64,000 bases of DNA from Micromonospora cabrerizensis (GCF_022230955.1 NZ_JAKKFI010000001.1:33850-97849); one strand, 5' to 3'. Shown: positions 1-8,883, counted from the stretch's first letter. Made by a program: numbers and translations. Notes: a model not told the origin generated them from the letters alone.

Positions 1-620
1 CGCAGGTGGAGGGGCTGCACCACGTGCCGGCGACCGGCCCGGTGATCCTGGCCAGCAACCACCTCTCCTTCTTCGACTCGATCTTCATCCCGTTGATCGT
101 TTCGCGGAGGGTCACCTTCGTGGCCAAGGCGGAGTACTTCACCGGCAAGGGGATCAAGGGCCGGTTGATGAAGATGTTCTTCGTCGGCACCGGCACGATC
201 CCCGTGGACCGTTCCGGCGGTCAGGCCGCCCGCGCCGCCCTGGACACCCAGTTGCGGGTGCTGCGCGCTCAGGGAGTGGCCGGCATCTACCCCGAGGGCA
301 CCCGCTCCCCGGACGGGCGGCTCTACCGGGGAAAGACCGGGGTGGCCCGGCTGGCCCTGGAGAGCGGTGCGGTGGTGGTGCCGGTGGCGATGCTCAACGC
401 CGACGAACTCCAGCCGCCCGGCCGGCTCCTCCCGCGGGTCGGCCAGGTGCGGGTCCGCTTCGGCGCGCCGCTGGACTTCTCCCGCTACGCGGGGCTGGCC
501 GGCGACCGGTTCGTCGAGCGCGCGGTCACCGACGAGGTCATGTACGAGTTGATGGAACTCTCCGGCCGCGAGTACGTCGACATCTACGCGCAGAAACTCA
601 AGACGCCGGTCGCGGCTTGA
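1..620 (+). CDS. plsC: 1-acyl-glycerol-3-phosphate acyltransferase, 5' truncated by window edge
   Basis: Membrane-associated acyltransferase that adds the second acyl chain to lysophosphatidic acid in phospholipid synthesis. The frame is open from the first bases (codons in phase from base 3), and homology-like sequence starts at once, so the true start lies upstream. Seen: the acyltransferase motif NHLSFFDS near the visible N-terminus (catalytic His and Asp) and the substrate motif PEGTRS about 80 residues later. The closest family I recognise is the Rv2182c type of mycobacteria. It converges with the cyclase-ATPase gene across a short hairpin. Confident on family; acyl acceptor not provable from sequence. 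Confidence 0.9.
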   Translation, partial: QVEGLHHVPATGPVILASNHLSFFDSIFIPLIVSRRVTFVAKAEYFTGKGIKGRLMKMFFVGTGTIPVDRSGGQAARAALDTQLRVLRAQGVAGIYPEGTRSPDGRLYRGKTGVARLALESGAVVVPVAMLNADELQPPGRLLPRVGQVRVRFGAPLDFSRYAGLAGDRFVERAVTDEVMYELMELSGREYVDIYAQKLKTPVAA

Positions 621-633
621 CGCGGGCTCAGCC

Positions 634-658
634 GTTGAGCCGCGTCAGACGGCTCAAC
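634..658. terminator. bidirectional hairpin between convergent genes
   Basis: Perfect 9-bp inverted repeat GTTGAGCCG / CGGCTCAAC (634-642 and 650-658) with a 7-nt loop. It lies between the end of the acyltransferase and the end of the minus-strand cyclase gene, and its right arm contains that gene's stop codon. No T-run on either side. Likely a shared terminator. Confidence 0.6.
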
Positions 659-3600
659 ACGCCACCGCCGGCCCGGTCGGGCTGATCGGCCGACCGGTCA
701 GGGCGAGCAGACCGGGGGCGTCGTTGCGCAACGCGAAGGTGCGTACCTCCGCGCGGGTCGTCCGTGCGCCCGCCGGGTCGCCGGCGCGAGCCTGCTCCGC
801 CGCCGCTAGCGCGAGCGCCAACACCCGGTCGCTCACGTCCGGGATCCGCCCGTAGGTCTCGGCGGCGGCCAGGTGCAGCTCGGCGGAGCGCCGGTGGTCG
901 CCGTCCGCCGCGGCCAGGGCCGCCGTCACCGTCCGCAACGCCGCCTCCGACCAGGGCGTGCGGTGCCCGACCCGGCCCAGCATCGTGCGGACCCGCACCG
1001 CCGCGCTCCGACCGCTCAGGGCTGCGGCGTACGCGGCCGCGGCGATCCACTCGCCACTGGCCAGGGCCGGCACCGCCGACCAGCGTTCGTCCAGCTCCTC
1101 GATCAGCTCGGCAGCCTCGGCGGCGCGCCCCTGCAACGCCCGGCACAACGCGGCCATGCCCAGCATCGTCCAGAGCAGCCGGTGGAACCCACTGCGCCGT
1201 GCGGTGTCCAACGCATCGGTCAGGTCGTCCGGATCCTCGTCGTCGCGCAGCACCAGCAGACAGCAGCGCAACCCACGCACCTGCATGTCCCAGCTCCCGG
1301 TGGGCGTGTCCACGAACGCCTCCGCCGCCGCGAGGAGCCGGCCGAAGTCGCCGTCGAACCAGGCCAGCATCGCCTCCGCCGAGTAACTGGTGGTCAGGGT
1401 CTGACCGCTGGCGGTCCGCGCCGGCGCGGCCGAGAGCAGGGCGTTGGACCGCAGCCAGTCGCCCTCCTCCCGGATCGCCCAGGCGAGGTTCTGGGTGGCC
1501 CGGGGCAACGCCAGCAGCTGACCGGCGCGGGCGAACTCGACGATCGCGTGCAGCTCGTCTAGGCCGACCCGGTCCCCGGACTGGTAGCGGGCGGTGGCCG
1601 CGGTGATCCGGGCGTTGGTGCGGGTCTCGGTCAGGCCCAACCGCTCGGCGATCTCCGCCGCCGTGTCCGCCGCTGTCACCGCCGGGTCCCGCTCGTAGTT
1701 GAGCATGTGCAGCCGGCCCATCTCGGCGTACGCGTCCGCCTTCTGCGGGCTGTCCGGTAGAGGTTCGAACAACTGCACCGCGCGGTCCAGGCAGGCCAAC
1801 GCGTCGCCGCGGTCGGCCCGCAGCCAGGCGGCCTGGCCGAGCAGCGTCCACGCCCGGGCGGCGCAGGCGTTGTCGCCGTGCGACAGCAACCGGTCGGCGA
1901 GCGTGTGCACCTGCTCCGCCCCGCCTCCGGAGAGGAACGCGTTGCCGTCCCGGTAGAACGAGATCTCCGTGCTCAACAGCTCCAACTGGAGCCGGCCCAC
2001 CGGGTCGCTGTCGTCGGTCAGGCCCAGTGCCCGGCCCGCGTGGCTGGCCGCCGCGTCCAGCCCGTGCAGCGCGTACGCCCGTCGGGCCGCCCGGTGCAGC
2101 GCCTGCCGCGCCGGCCCGGCGTAGCGCCGCACCTGCATGCCCAGCGAGCGGGCGATCTCGTGCGCCGCCCAGCGGTGGTGGGCGAGCACCTCGGCCAGGT
2201 CGGTGTCGCGGGAGTGCGACAGCGCGTCGAGCCAGTCGGCGGCCCGCTCGTGCCGGGCCACCCGCTCGGTGCGCGGCAACCGCTGGTAACAGACGTCGCG
2301 GACCAGCACGTGGCGGAACCGGAACTCCGCCTGCCCGGCCATCGTCGACGCGGCCTGCTCGTGCACGAAGTCGCGCTGTTCGAGTCGGCGCAACGAACGC
2401 TCGACCGACTCGACCTGTTGCCCCAGCGCGGCAGCCACCGCGCCGGGCCAGAACTGCACCCCGACCACCGACGCCGCCAGCAGCACCGCGCGGTCCTTGG
2501 CGTCGAGCAGGTCCAGCCGGTTGGCGATCACCGCGTGCACGCTCTCCGGCATGGTCAGCTCGAGCTGCTTGTCCAGCGACCACCCCCGCCCCGACTGGCG
2601 CAGCGCCCCCTGCTCGATCAGCATCCGCACGTACTCGTGCGCGTAGAGCGGATTGCCGCCGGCCACCTCGATCAGCGGGGTCAGCATGTCGGCGGAGAAC
2701 GCCGCCTGGCCGAACAGGTGCGCGTACAGGGCGGCGATGCCGGTGTCGCGCAGTGGCGGCAGGGTGATGGTCACCGAGCCGGTGATCGTCCCCGCCCAGC
2801 TCGGGTCCCGGTCGACCAGCTCCGGGCGGGCGGTGCAGAGCAGCAGCAGCGGCACGTCGCGGGCCGCCGCCCCGAGCAGCTCCACGAAACGCAGCATCGC
2901 GTCGTCGGCCCAGTGCAGGTCCTCGAAGACCAGCACGGTGGGACGCCGGGTGGCCAGCGCCAGCAGGAAGCGACGCCACGCCGACTCCGCCTCCTCGGCC
3001 GGCAGCGGCGTGCCGGGCAGCCCGACCAGCGGGCGCAGCGCGTCCACCACCCGGTCCCGTTCGCCCGGACCGATCAGCTCGCCCACGGCGGCAGCCAGCC
3101 GCTGCGCGGCGCTGGCCGCCGGGTCGGTGTCGAGGATGCCGGCCTCGGACTTGACGATGTCGGCGAGCGCGGCGAAGGTGACGTTCTCCCCGAACGGCGG
3201 GCAGCGCCCGGTGCGCCAGGTCAGCGGCTCGTCGACCAGCCGGCCGGTGTGCCGGTAGAGCTCCCGCAGCAGCCGACTCTTGCCGATGCCGGCCCGACCG
3301 AAGATGGTGACCACCTGCGGTCGCCGGTCGCGCAGCGACCGGTGCAGGGCGTTGACGAGCATCCCCAGCTCGTGTTCCCGGTCGACCAGCGGCGTCGTGT
3401 CCGGCTCCCGGTCGGTGGGTTGGCGGCGCAGCGGGGACAGGGCGAGCCACACCTCGGTCGGTGACGACCGGCCGCGCAGGGTGACCGGGGGCTGCTCCTC
3501 GTAGCGGATCGCGTCCTTGGTGAGCGCGTGGGTGGTGCCACAGACCAGCACCCCTCCTGGTGGCGCGACCGACTGCATCCGGGAGGCCGTGTTGACCACG

Positions 3601-4232
3601 TCGCCGGCCACGATGGCCTGACCGCCGTCGCGCGCGGCGGCCACGTCGACCAGTGCCTCGCCGGTGGCCACCCCGACCCGGAACCGCAACTCGGCGCTGC
3701 CCGTCGGCGCGAACCGGGTGAGCACCCGTTGCAGCTCCAGACCGGCCCGTACGCAGCGCAGCGCGTCGGTCTCGGTGGCGATCGGGGCACCGAAGAGCGC
3801 CATCACCGCGTCTCCGATGTACTTCTCCACCACCCCGCCGTACTGACCGACCACCCGGCGGGCGGCGGAGAAGAACCCGGTCTGCATCCCGCGGACCTGC
3901 TCCGGGTCGGCGCGCTCGACGTACGGCGTGAAGTCGATCAGATCCACGAAGAGGACGCTCACCCGGCGGCGGTCCTCCTGCGGGGTCACCGCGGCCGGCC
4001 GATCCGCGCCCGGTCGGGGCGACCCGCAGGACGTGCAGAACGTGACGTCCGAGGCGAGTGGGCGCAGGCAGTGCGGGCACACGGCACCCAGCTCGGCGCC
4101 GCAGCCGCCGCAGAAGCGGTCCCCCTCGGCGGCCGTGCGTCCACAGCGTCCACACTGCGCGGCGATGACATTCCCCCAGAAGTGAACGGGTCGACGCCGA
4201 TGGCGTCCCCTGACCGGAATTATCGCCCCCAC
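654..4232 (-). CDS. class III adenylate cyclase-type domain fused to AAA ATPase and helical-repeat regulator
   Basis: Large (1192 aa) cytoplasmic signalling protein. Seen in order: double zinc ribbon with four CxxC pairs (Cys27/30, 41/44, 52/55, 66/69); class III cyclase domain from about residue 90 with both metal aspartates (Asp97, Asp141), a Lys at 137 in the adenine-specifying region and the VNTASRM transition-state motif; an AAA-type ATPase with P-loop GRAGIGKS near residue 310; then a long Ala/Leu/Arg-rich TPR-like region to the end. No C-terminal HTH was found. This architecture is known in actinomycetes and proteobacteria, usually with unknown signals. All cyclase residues look intact, so activity is plausible. 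The start at 4232 is the first in-frame candidate; the conserved part begins at the zinc ribbon. Confidence 0.88.
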   Translation of the reverse strand: MGAIIPVRGRHRRRPVHFWGNVIAAQCGRCGRTAAEGDRFCGGCGAELGAVCPHCLRPLASDVTFCTSCGSPRPGADRPAAVTPQEDRRRVSVLFVDLIDFTPYVERADPEQVRGMQTGFFSAARRVVGQYGGVVEKYIGDAVMALFGAPIATETDALRCVRAGLELQRVLTRFAPTGSAELRFRVGVATGEALVDVAAARDGGQAIVAGDVVNTASRMQSVAPPGGVLVCGTTHALTKDAIRYEEQPPVTLRGRSSPTEVWLALSPLRRQPTDREPDTTPLVDREHELGMLVNALHRSLRDRRPQVVTIFGRAGIGKSRLLRELYRHTGRLVDEPLTWRTGRCPPFGENVTFAALADIVKSEAGILDTDPAASAAQRLAAAVGELIGPGERDRVVDALRPLVGLPGTPLPAEEAESAWRRFLLALATRRPTVLVFEDLHWADDAMLRFVELLGAAARDVPLLLLCTARPELVDRDPSWAGTITGSVTITLPPLRDTGIAALYAHLFGQAAFSADMLTPLIEVAGGNPLYAHEYVRMLIEQGALRQSGRGWSLDKQLELTMPESVHAVIANRLDLLDAKDRAVLLAASVVGVQFWPGAVAAALGQQVESVERSLRRLEQRDFVHEQAASTMAGQAEFRFRHVLVRDVCYQRLPRTERVARHERAADWLDALSHSRDTDLAEVLAHHRWAAHEIARSLGMQVRRYAGPARQALHRAARRAYALHGLDAAASHAGRALGLTDDSDPVGRLQLELLSTEISFYRDGNAFLSGGGAEQVHTLADRLLSHGDNACAARAWTLLGQAAWLRADRGDALACLDRAVQLFEPLPDSPQKADAYAEMGRLHMLNYERDPAVTAADTAAEIAERLGLTETRTNARITAATARYQSGDRVGLDELHAIVEFARAGQLLALPRATQNLAWAIREEGDWLRSNALLSAAPARTASGQTLTTSYSAEAMLAWFDGDFGRLLAAAEAFVDTPTGSWDMQVRGLRCCLLVLRDDEDPDDLTDALDTARRSGFHRLLWTMLGMAALCRALQGRAAEAAELIEELDERWSAVPALASGEWIAAAAYAAALSGRSAAVRVRTMLGRVGHRTPWSEAALRTVTAALAAADGDHRRSAELHLAAAETYGRIPDVSDRVLALALAAAEQARAGDPAGARTTRAEVRTFALRNDAPGLLALTGRPISPTGPAVAC

Positions 4233-4292
4233 CGGCCTCTGTCAGGTACCGGCCTGTTGGCTTGTGGACAGTCACCAAGGGTGCTGACCGAC

Positions 4293-4298
4293 TAGATT
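4293..4298 (+). promoter_or_regulatory. -10 box (TAGATT) for the 65-aa protein gene
   Basis: TAGATT fits the actinobacterial TANNNT -10 consensus and lies 43 bases ahead of the ATG at 4342. A purine-rich ribosome binding site (AGAGGGGGA) follows. I see no convincing -35 box. Upstream is the divergent start of the cyclase gene. Confidence 0.5.
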
Positions 4299-4341
4299 CA
4301 GGCGGCCAGATATCGATCAGGGACCAGAGGGGGACAGGTCA

Positions 4342-4539
4342 ATGGTGTACGTCAAGCTGGAGAGCGACTGGACCGACGGCAACGGGGTCAGCCACTCCGC
4401 GGGCGACTCGGTGGACGTCGACGCTGCCACGCTCGCCACGCTGCAGGCCGAGGGCATCGTGAGCGAGCAGTCCCACGGCCCGGGTGGCGACGGCAAGGGC
4501 CCGGACAAGTGGGCCGGGCCGGGCAGCTCCGGGGTGTGA
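4342..4539 (+). CDS. small conserved-type hypothetical protein (65 aa)
   Basis: Short acidic protein beginning MVYVKLESDWTDG, with a central stretch resembling a small beta-rich domain (DGNGVSHSAGDSVDVD) and a Gly/Pro-rich tail. Support for it being real: a -10 box (4293-4298), a good ribosome binding site just before the ATG, and a strong hairpin just after the stop. No signal peptide, membrane segment or cysteines. Its middle reminds me of small actinobacterial proteins seen beside phage or regulatory genes, but I do not recognise a function. Confidence 0.65.
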   Translation: MVYVKLESDWTDGNGVSHSAGDSVDVDAATLATLQAEGIVSEQSHGPGGDGKGPDKWAGPGSSGV

Positions 4540-4560
4540 CCTCACGTCGATGACGCTGAG

Positions 4561-4592
4561 ACGGCCGGGTCGCCCACGGGTGACCCGGCCGT
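4561..4592. terminator. strong hairpin between convergent genes
   Basis: Stem ACGGCCGGGTC (4561-4571) pairs perfectly with GACCCGGCCGT (4582-4592), and a G-T pair could extend it inwards. TTT follows on the plus strand. It separates the small gene from the convergent Crp/Fnr gene and can serve both. Confidence 0.75.
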
Positions 4593-4612
4593 TTCGCGCC
4601 GTGTGTGAGGTG

Positions 4613-5305
4613 TCAGCGGTCGTTCATGCCGGCGCGGCGGCGCAGCGCGGCAACGTCGGTCACCACGATCCGGCGGCCCTCCGTGCGCAACCAGCCGCGG
4701 CTGGCGAACGAACCGATCGCCTGGTTGACGCTCTGCCGGGAACCGCCGGCCATCTCGGCCAGCTGACTCTGGTTGAGCTCGATCGTGATCATGGGTGCCT
4801 GGCTCTCGCCGGCCAACCGGACCAGCGTCTTGGCCACCCGACCGGGCAGGTCGAGGAACACGTGGTCGGCGTTCTGCTCGGTGAGCCGACGGATCAACCC
4901 GCCCAGCGAGCGCATCACCGCGTCCAGGATGCGCGGGTTGGAGTGCACCAGCTCCATGAACGCGCCCCGGGAGAGCGCCAGCGCGGCGCAGTCCTCAATG
5001 GCCTCCGCGGAGGCGGACCGGGTCGACGCGTCGAGCAGGGAAACCTCGCCGAGCACGTCCGGGGGTCGGATCACCGACAACACGGCCCGCTCGCCGGTCG
5101 GCGCGGTACGAAAGACGGCCACCGCGCCGCGGCGCAGCACGATCAGTGATTCACCCGGGTCGTTCTCCACGAAGAGCAGTTGGCCCTTGCGGTAGGTGCG
5201 CGGGACGGCGGCGGCGATGACACGCTGTCGTACCTCAGGCTCCAACCCGGCGAACATCTCCACACCCGTGAGCGCGTCACCCGGCTCCGGCAGGCGCATC
5301 TCCAC
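4613..5305 (-). CDS. Crp/Fnr-family transcriptional regulator
   Basis: 230-aa regulator: N-terminal cyclic-nucleotide-binding-like beta barrel (about residues 15-130, with GESLIVLRRGAVAVF and the GEVSLLD turn) and C-terminal winged helix with recognition helix SRQSVNQAIGSF near residues 180-195. Family members bind a small effector and dimerise on DNA. The phosphate-binding cassette is not a textbook cAMP site, so the ligand is uncertain; the nearby cyclase gene makes cAMP tempting but unproven. Start GTG at 5305 has AGGGG 7-8 nt upstream; ATG 5299 is a close alternative. The gene stands alone, divergent from the exonuclease gene. Confidence 0.9.
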   Translation of the reverse strand: MEMRLPEPGDALTGVEMFAGLEPEVRQRVIAAAVPRTYRKGQLLFVENDPGESLIVLRRGAVAVFRTAPTGERAVLSVIRPPDVLGEVSLLDASTRSASAEAIEDCAALALSRGAFMELVHSNPRILDAVMRSLGGLIRRLTEQNADHVFLDLPGRVAKTLVRLAGESQAPMITIELNQSQLAEMAGGSRQSVNQAIGSFASRGWLRTEGRRIVVTDVAALRRRAGMNDR

Positions 5306-5592
5306 GGCCCAACCCCTCCCCGGTCATGGACCACAAACTCGCTCACCGGGTGAACCTGATGGCCCTGACAAGGTGAACTGACACCGATTCGGCGTCCGGT
5401 AGCGGTACACATCAGATCATGACGGTCCGGTCGCTTGCTGTACACCCCTCGAAGCACTTCCGTGACCGTCGCGAGCTGCGGGCGTACCCCTTTTGGAGTT
5501 GCCGGCCCGGCCTGGACGCCCGCGTGACCACCAGAGCCGGGGCGGACCCCCCGCCGGGTACGGCCCGGCGGCGGTGGGCGAGGATGGCCGGA

Positions 5593-6090
5593 ATGGTCTA
5601 CCGCTACTTCTACGACTGCGAGTTCATCGAGGACGGCACCACCGTCGACCTCGTCTCGATCGGTGTCGTCGACGAGTACGGCCGCGAGTTCTACGCGGTC
5701 TCCACCGAGTTCGACGACTCCCGTGCCGTGCCCTGGGTCCGGCGCAACGTACTGGACAAACTGCCCTCCCCGGCGGACCGGGCCTGGCGGTCGCGCGAGC
5801 GCATCCGCGACGACCTGTACGACTTCCTGGTCGAACCGATTCGGGACCGGCCGGGCGAGCAGTTGGAGCTGTGGGCCTGGTTCGCCGCGTACGACCACGT
5901 GGTGCTCGCGCAGCTCTGGGGTGCGATGCCGGCGCTGCCCCGGGAGATCCCCCGCTACACCAAGGAGTTGCGGCAGCTCTGGGACGACCGCGGTCGCCCG
6001 ACCCTGCCCGAGGCGGACGCGGCCCGGCACGACGCTCTCGTCGACGCCCGGCACAATCTGGCCCGCTGGCGGGCGATGACGACCCGCTGA
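5593..6090 (+). CDS. DEDD-type 3'-5' exoribonuclease (Rv2179c family)
   Basis: 165-aa RNase-T-like nuclease. Seen: Y7-D8-C9-E10 (first acidic pair), a central WFAAYDHVVL block and a C-terminal HDALVDARHN motif carrying the last Asp/His/Asp, as expected for a DEDDh nuclease. The M. tuberculosis homologue Rv2179c degrades 3' ends of adenylated RNA. An upstream in-frame ATG at 5419 was rejected because its 58 extra residues are low complexity; the ATG at 5593 follows a GAGG ribosome binding site and starts directly on the conserved MVYRYFYDCEF. Confidence 0.88.
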   Translation: MVYRYFYDCEFIEDGTTVDLVSIGVVDEYGREFYAVSTEFDDSRAVPWVRRNVLDKLPSPADRAWRSRERIRDDLYDFLVEPIRDRPGEQLELWAWFAAYDHVVLAQLWGAMPALPREIPRYTKELRQLWDDRGRPTLPEADAARHDALVDARHNLARWRAMTTR

Positions 6091-6136
6091 ACGCCGGTCG
6101 TGCCGTCGTAGGTTTGACCGGTTCTGTCCCGGGCAT

Positions 6137-6151
6137 CGGTTCGACGAACCG
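6137..6151. promoter_or_regulatory. 15-bp palindrome upstream of the PPOX-like gene
   Basis: Perfect dyad CGGTTCG-A-CGAACCG ending 17 bases before the ATG at 6169, next to the ribosome binding site. Possibly an operator or 5' stem; it has the wrong half-site order for a LexA box. Confidence 0.35.
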
Positions 6152-6168
6152 AAGCGGAGGAGAGTGCC

Positions 6169-6672
6169 ATGAGCAACGAGCCGACCAGCGCCGCCGAGGC
6201 CCGCGCCCGGGTCACCGAGTTGGCCCGGGCCGCACGGATCTGCATGCTCACCACGATCGCGCTGGACGGGCGACAGGTGAGCCGGCCGATGGGGCTCCAG
6301 GAGGCCGAGTTCGACGGCAACCTGTGGTTCTTCGCCCACGCCGACTCGGCCAAGATCCGTCAGATCCGGGTGAACCCGGAGGTCAACGTCGCCTTCTCCG
6401 ACCAGAAGCACAACGCCTGGGTGTCGATCTCGGGGACCACCACCGAGGGGTTCGACCGGGCCCGGGCCGAGCAACTGTGGAACCCGCTGCTCAAGGCGTG
6501 GTTCCCCGACGGGCTGGAGACCCCCGGTCTCACGTTGATCAAGGTGCACGCCAGCTCGGCCGAGTACTGGGACTCGCCGAGCAGCACCGTGGTCAATCTC
6601 CTCGGCTACGCGAAGGCGGCGGTCACCGGCCACCCGCCGAAGGCCGGGGAGAACCACGAGGTGACCTTCTGA
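6169..6672 (+). CDS. pyridoxamine 5'-phosphate oxidase-like flavin-binding protein (general stress protein 26 type)
   Basis: 167-aa split-barrel protein. Seen: AARICMLTTIALDGRQVSRPM at the N-terminus followed by a FDGNLWFFAHADSAK strand pair, then a VNVAFSD block, matching the PPOX/GSP26 fold that binds FMN or F420. It lacks what is needed to call it PdxH. A good GGAGGAG ribosome binding site precedes the ATG. Substrate unknown; members are often stress induced. It lies between the exonuclease and pfkA with its own leader. Confidence 0.85.
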   Translation: MSNEPTSAAEARARVTELARAARICMLTTIALDGRQVSRPMGLQEAEFDGNLWFFAHADSAKIRQIRVNPEVNVAFSDQKHNAWVSISGTTTEGFDRARAEQLWNPLLKAWFPDGLETPGLTLIKVHASSAEYWDSPSSTVVNLLGYAKAAVTGHPPKAGENHEVTF

Positions 6673-6830
6673 GTCGGGTCGCCCCGGGGCGCGCTGTCGT
6701 CGCACCGGCACGCGGACTACAGTTCGCAGTGACGGCCCGCCCCGGGCCGGCAACGGCGCCGATGGTCTGACCTGACACATACCCTGGGGCATATCGGGCT
6801 TTACCTGATGCTCCAGGAGGATGACGGATC

Positions 6831-7859
6831 ATGCGTATCGGCGTGCTCACCGGCGGCGGCGACTGCCCAGGTCTCAACGCGGTCATCCGGGCGGTGGTCC
6901 GCAAGGGTGTCGCCACGTACGGTCACGAGTTCGTGGGCTTCCGGGACGGCTGGAAGGGCCCCCTGGAGGGTCTGTCCCGCCCCCTGGACATCGCTGACGT
7001 TCGCGGCATTCTGCCCCGCGGCGGCACCATCCTCGGCTCGTCCCGGACCAACCCGTTCAAGATCGAGAACGGCGTCGAGCGGATCAAGGACAACCTCGCC
7101 GCCCAGGGCGTGGACGCACTCATCGCGATCGGCGGCGAGGACACCCTCGGCGTGGCCACCAAGCTCTACGAGCTGGGCGTGCACGTGGTCGGCGTGCCGA
7201 AGACGATCGACAACGACCTCGGCGCCACCGACTACACCTTCGGCTTCGACACCGCGGTCAACATCGCGATGGAGGCCATCGACCGCCTGCACACCACCGC
7301 GGAGAGCCACCACCGCACCCTCGTCGTCGAGGTGATGGGCCGGCACGCCGGCTGGATCGCCCTGCACGCCGGCCTGGCCGGCGGCGCCAACGTGATCCTG
7401 CTGCCCGAGCGGCAGTTCGACGTCGACCAGGTGGCCGGCTACGTCGAGAAGCGCTTCCAGCACCAGTACGCCCCGATCGTGGTCGTCGCCGAGGGCGCAC
7501 AGCCGCTCGACGGCCAGATGGTCCTCGCCAACCAGGAGCTGGACTCGTTCGGTCACGTCCGCCTCGGCGGCATCGGCCAGTGGCTCGCCGAGCAGCTGGA
7601 GGCCAAGACCGGCAAGGAGGCCCGCACCGTGGTGCTGGGCCACATCCAGCGCGGTGGCACCCCGACCGCCTTCGACCGGGTGCTCGCCACCCGCCTGGGC
7701 CTGCAGGCCATCGACGCGGTCAACGACGGCGACTGGGGCAAGATGGTCGCGATGCAGAGCACCGACATCGTCCGGGTGCCGCTGGCCGAGGCCACCCGCG
7801 AGCTGAAGACCGTGCCGCTGGAGCGGTACGCCGAGGCTGAGGTGTTCTTCGGCAGCTGA
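6831..7859 (+). CDS. pfkA: 6-phosphofructokinase, residues predict pyrophosphate-dependent type
   Basis: 342-aa cytoplasmic enzyme phosphorylating fructose 6-phosphate in glycolysis. Seen: GGGDCPGLN (residues 8-16), GGEDT with Glu103-Asp104, PKTIDND with Lys124 and catalytic Asp127, and MGRHAG for substrate binding. Numbering happens to match the E. coli enzyme. In this family Gly104/Gly124 go with ATP, and Asp104/Lys124 with pyrophosphate (as in the Amycolatopsis PPi-PFK), so PPi use, with reversible flux, is predicted. An AGGAGG ribosome binding site precedes the ATG. Confidence 0.95.
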   Translation: MRIGVLTGGGDCPGLNAVIRAVVRKGVATYGHEFVGFRDGWKGPLEGLSRPLDIADVRGILPRGGTILGSSRTNPFKIENGVERIKDNLAAQGVDALIAIGGEDTLGVATKLYELGVHVVGVPKTIDNDLGATDYTFGFDTAVNIAMEAIDRLHTTAESHHRTLVVEVMGRHAGWIALHAGLAGGANVILLPERQFDVDQVAGYVEKRFQHQYAPIVVVAEGAQPLDGQMVLANQELDSFGHVRLGGIGQWLAEQLEAKTGKEARTVVLGHIQRGGTPTAFDRVLATRLGLQAIDAVNDGDWGKMVAMQSTDIVRVPLAEATRELKTVPLERYAEAEVFFGS

Positions 7860-7863
7860 TCGA

Positions 7864-7994
7864 CGGTCGGCGGCGCGGCGGGCCTGCGGGTCCGTCGCGC
7901 CACGACCCGACGTGGCGCGGCCGGACCTGCGGGGTCCCTCGCGCCGCGAGCCGACGTGGCGCGGCGGACCCGCGGGGCCCTCGCGCCGCGACTC
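7864..7994. repeat. three imperfect 44-bp tandem repeats between pfkA and proC
   Basis: Copies begin at 7864, 7908 and 7952. Each contains a CGACGTGGCGCGG-like block followed by GGGGYCCYTCGCGCCGCGA, so each can also fold on itself. The third copy ends just before the proC ribosome binding site. No protein use is evident. Confidence 0.6.
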
Positions 7995-8018
7995 GATGCG
8001 GAGAGGGGTACGGCCGAG

Positions 8019-8837
8019 ATGTCAGCAGGGGTGCACACGGTCGCGGTGATCGGCGCGGGCAAGATCGGTGAGCTGATGCTCTCCGGCCTGCTGCGCTCGG
8101 GATGGCCGGTGGACCGGCTGCTGGCAACCGCCCGCAGGCCGGCCCGCGCCGAGGAGTTGACTGCCCGCTACGGCGTACGGGTGGTCGACAACCTGACGGC
8201 GGTGGACGAGGCAGCGGTGCTCGCGGTCTCGGTCAAGCCACAGGACGCCGCCGCGCTGCTCGACGAGATCGGCCCCAAGGTGCCGGCCGACAAGCTCGTC
8301 ATCTCGCTCTGCGCCGGCCTGCCCACCAGCTTCTTCAGCCGCCGGCTGCCCGACGGCACCCCCGTCGTCCGGGTGATGACCAACACCCCGGCGCTGGTCG
8401 ACGAGGCGATGACCGCGATCTCGGCGGGCGCGCACGCCACCGGGGAGCACCTGGCGTTGGCCGAGGAGATGTTCAAGCCTCTCGGCCAGACGATCCGGGT
8501 GCCCGAGTCGCAGCAGGACGCGGTCACCGCGCTCTCCGGCTCCGGCCCGGCCTACTTCTACCTGCTGGTCGAGGCCATGATCGACGCCGGCATCCTGCTC
8601 GGGCTGCCCCGGCAGGTCGCCCACGAACTGATCGTGCAGACCGCGATCGGCTCCGCGGTGATGCTGCGCGACTCGGGCGAGCACCCGGTCAAGCTGCGCG
8701 AGGCGGTCACCTCACCGGCCGGCACCACCATCTCCGCGATCCGCGAGTTGGAGAAGCACGGCGTACGCGCCGCGATGCTCGCCGCACTGGAAGCCGCCCG
8801 CGATCGAGCCCGCGAGCTGGCGGCACAGGCCGACTGA
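8019..8837 (+). CDS. proC: pyrroline-5-carboxylate reductase
   Basis: 272-aa enzyme for the last step of proline synthesis, NAD(P)H-dependent. Seen: N-terminal Rossmann motif VIGAGKIGELM, middle VKPQD, and the C-terminal ProC signature around ALSGSGPAYFYLLVEAM and EAVTSPAGTT. The start at 8019 (MSAGVHTVAV) follows GGAGAGG; an in-frame start at 7956 would encode the tandem repeat region and is less likely. Full length for the family. Confidence 0.95.
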   Translation: MSAGVHTVAVIGAGKIGELMLSGLLRSGWPVDRLLATARRPARAEELTARYGVRVVDNLTAVDEAAVLAVSVKPQDAAALLDEIGPKVPADKLVISLCAGLPTSFFSRRLPDGTPVVRVMTNTPALVDEAMTAISAGAHATGEHLALAEEMFKPLGQTIRVPESQQDAVTALSGSGPAYFYLLVEAMIDAGILLGLPRQVAHELIVQTAIGSAVMLRDSGEHPVKLREAVTSPAGTTISAIRELEKHGVRAAMLAALEAARDRARELAAQAD

Positions 8838-8871
8838 GCGTTCCGGGCGCGTCGGGGAGCCGAGCGTGCCG

Positions 8872-8877
8872 CATACT
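8872..8877 (+). promoter_or_regulatory. -10 box of a probable leaderless transcript
   Basis: CATACT lies 6 nt before GTG 8884 and there is no ribosome binding site, the pattern expected when transcription starts on the start codon. Confidence 0.5.
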
Positions 8878-8883
8878 GGCGCG

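Noticed and set aside
1878..3464. 528-aa plus-strand open frame opposite the cyclase gene
   Set aside because: Antisense shadow caused by high GC; composition rich in Arg, Gln and Pro with no recognisable domain.
628..4278. 1216-aa open frame overlapping the cyclase-ATPase gene on the same strand
   Set aside because: Arg/Gly/Pro-rich out-of-frame shadow of the real 654-4232 gene; no domain and unnatural composition.
5419..5592. N-terminal extension of the exonuclease
   Set aside because: Not like family members; ATG 5593 has a ribosome binding site and starts on the conserved core.
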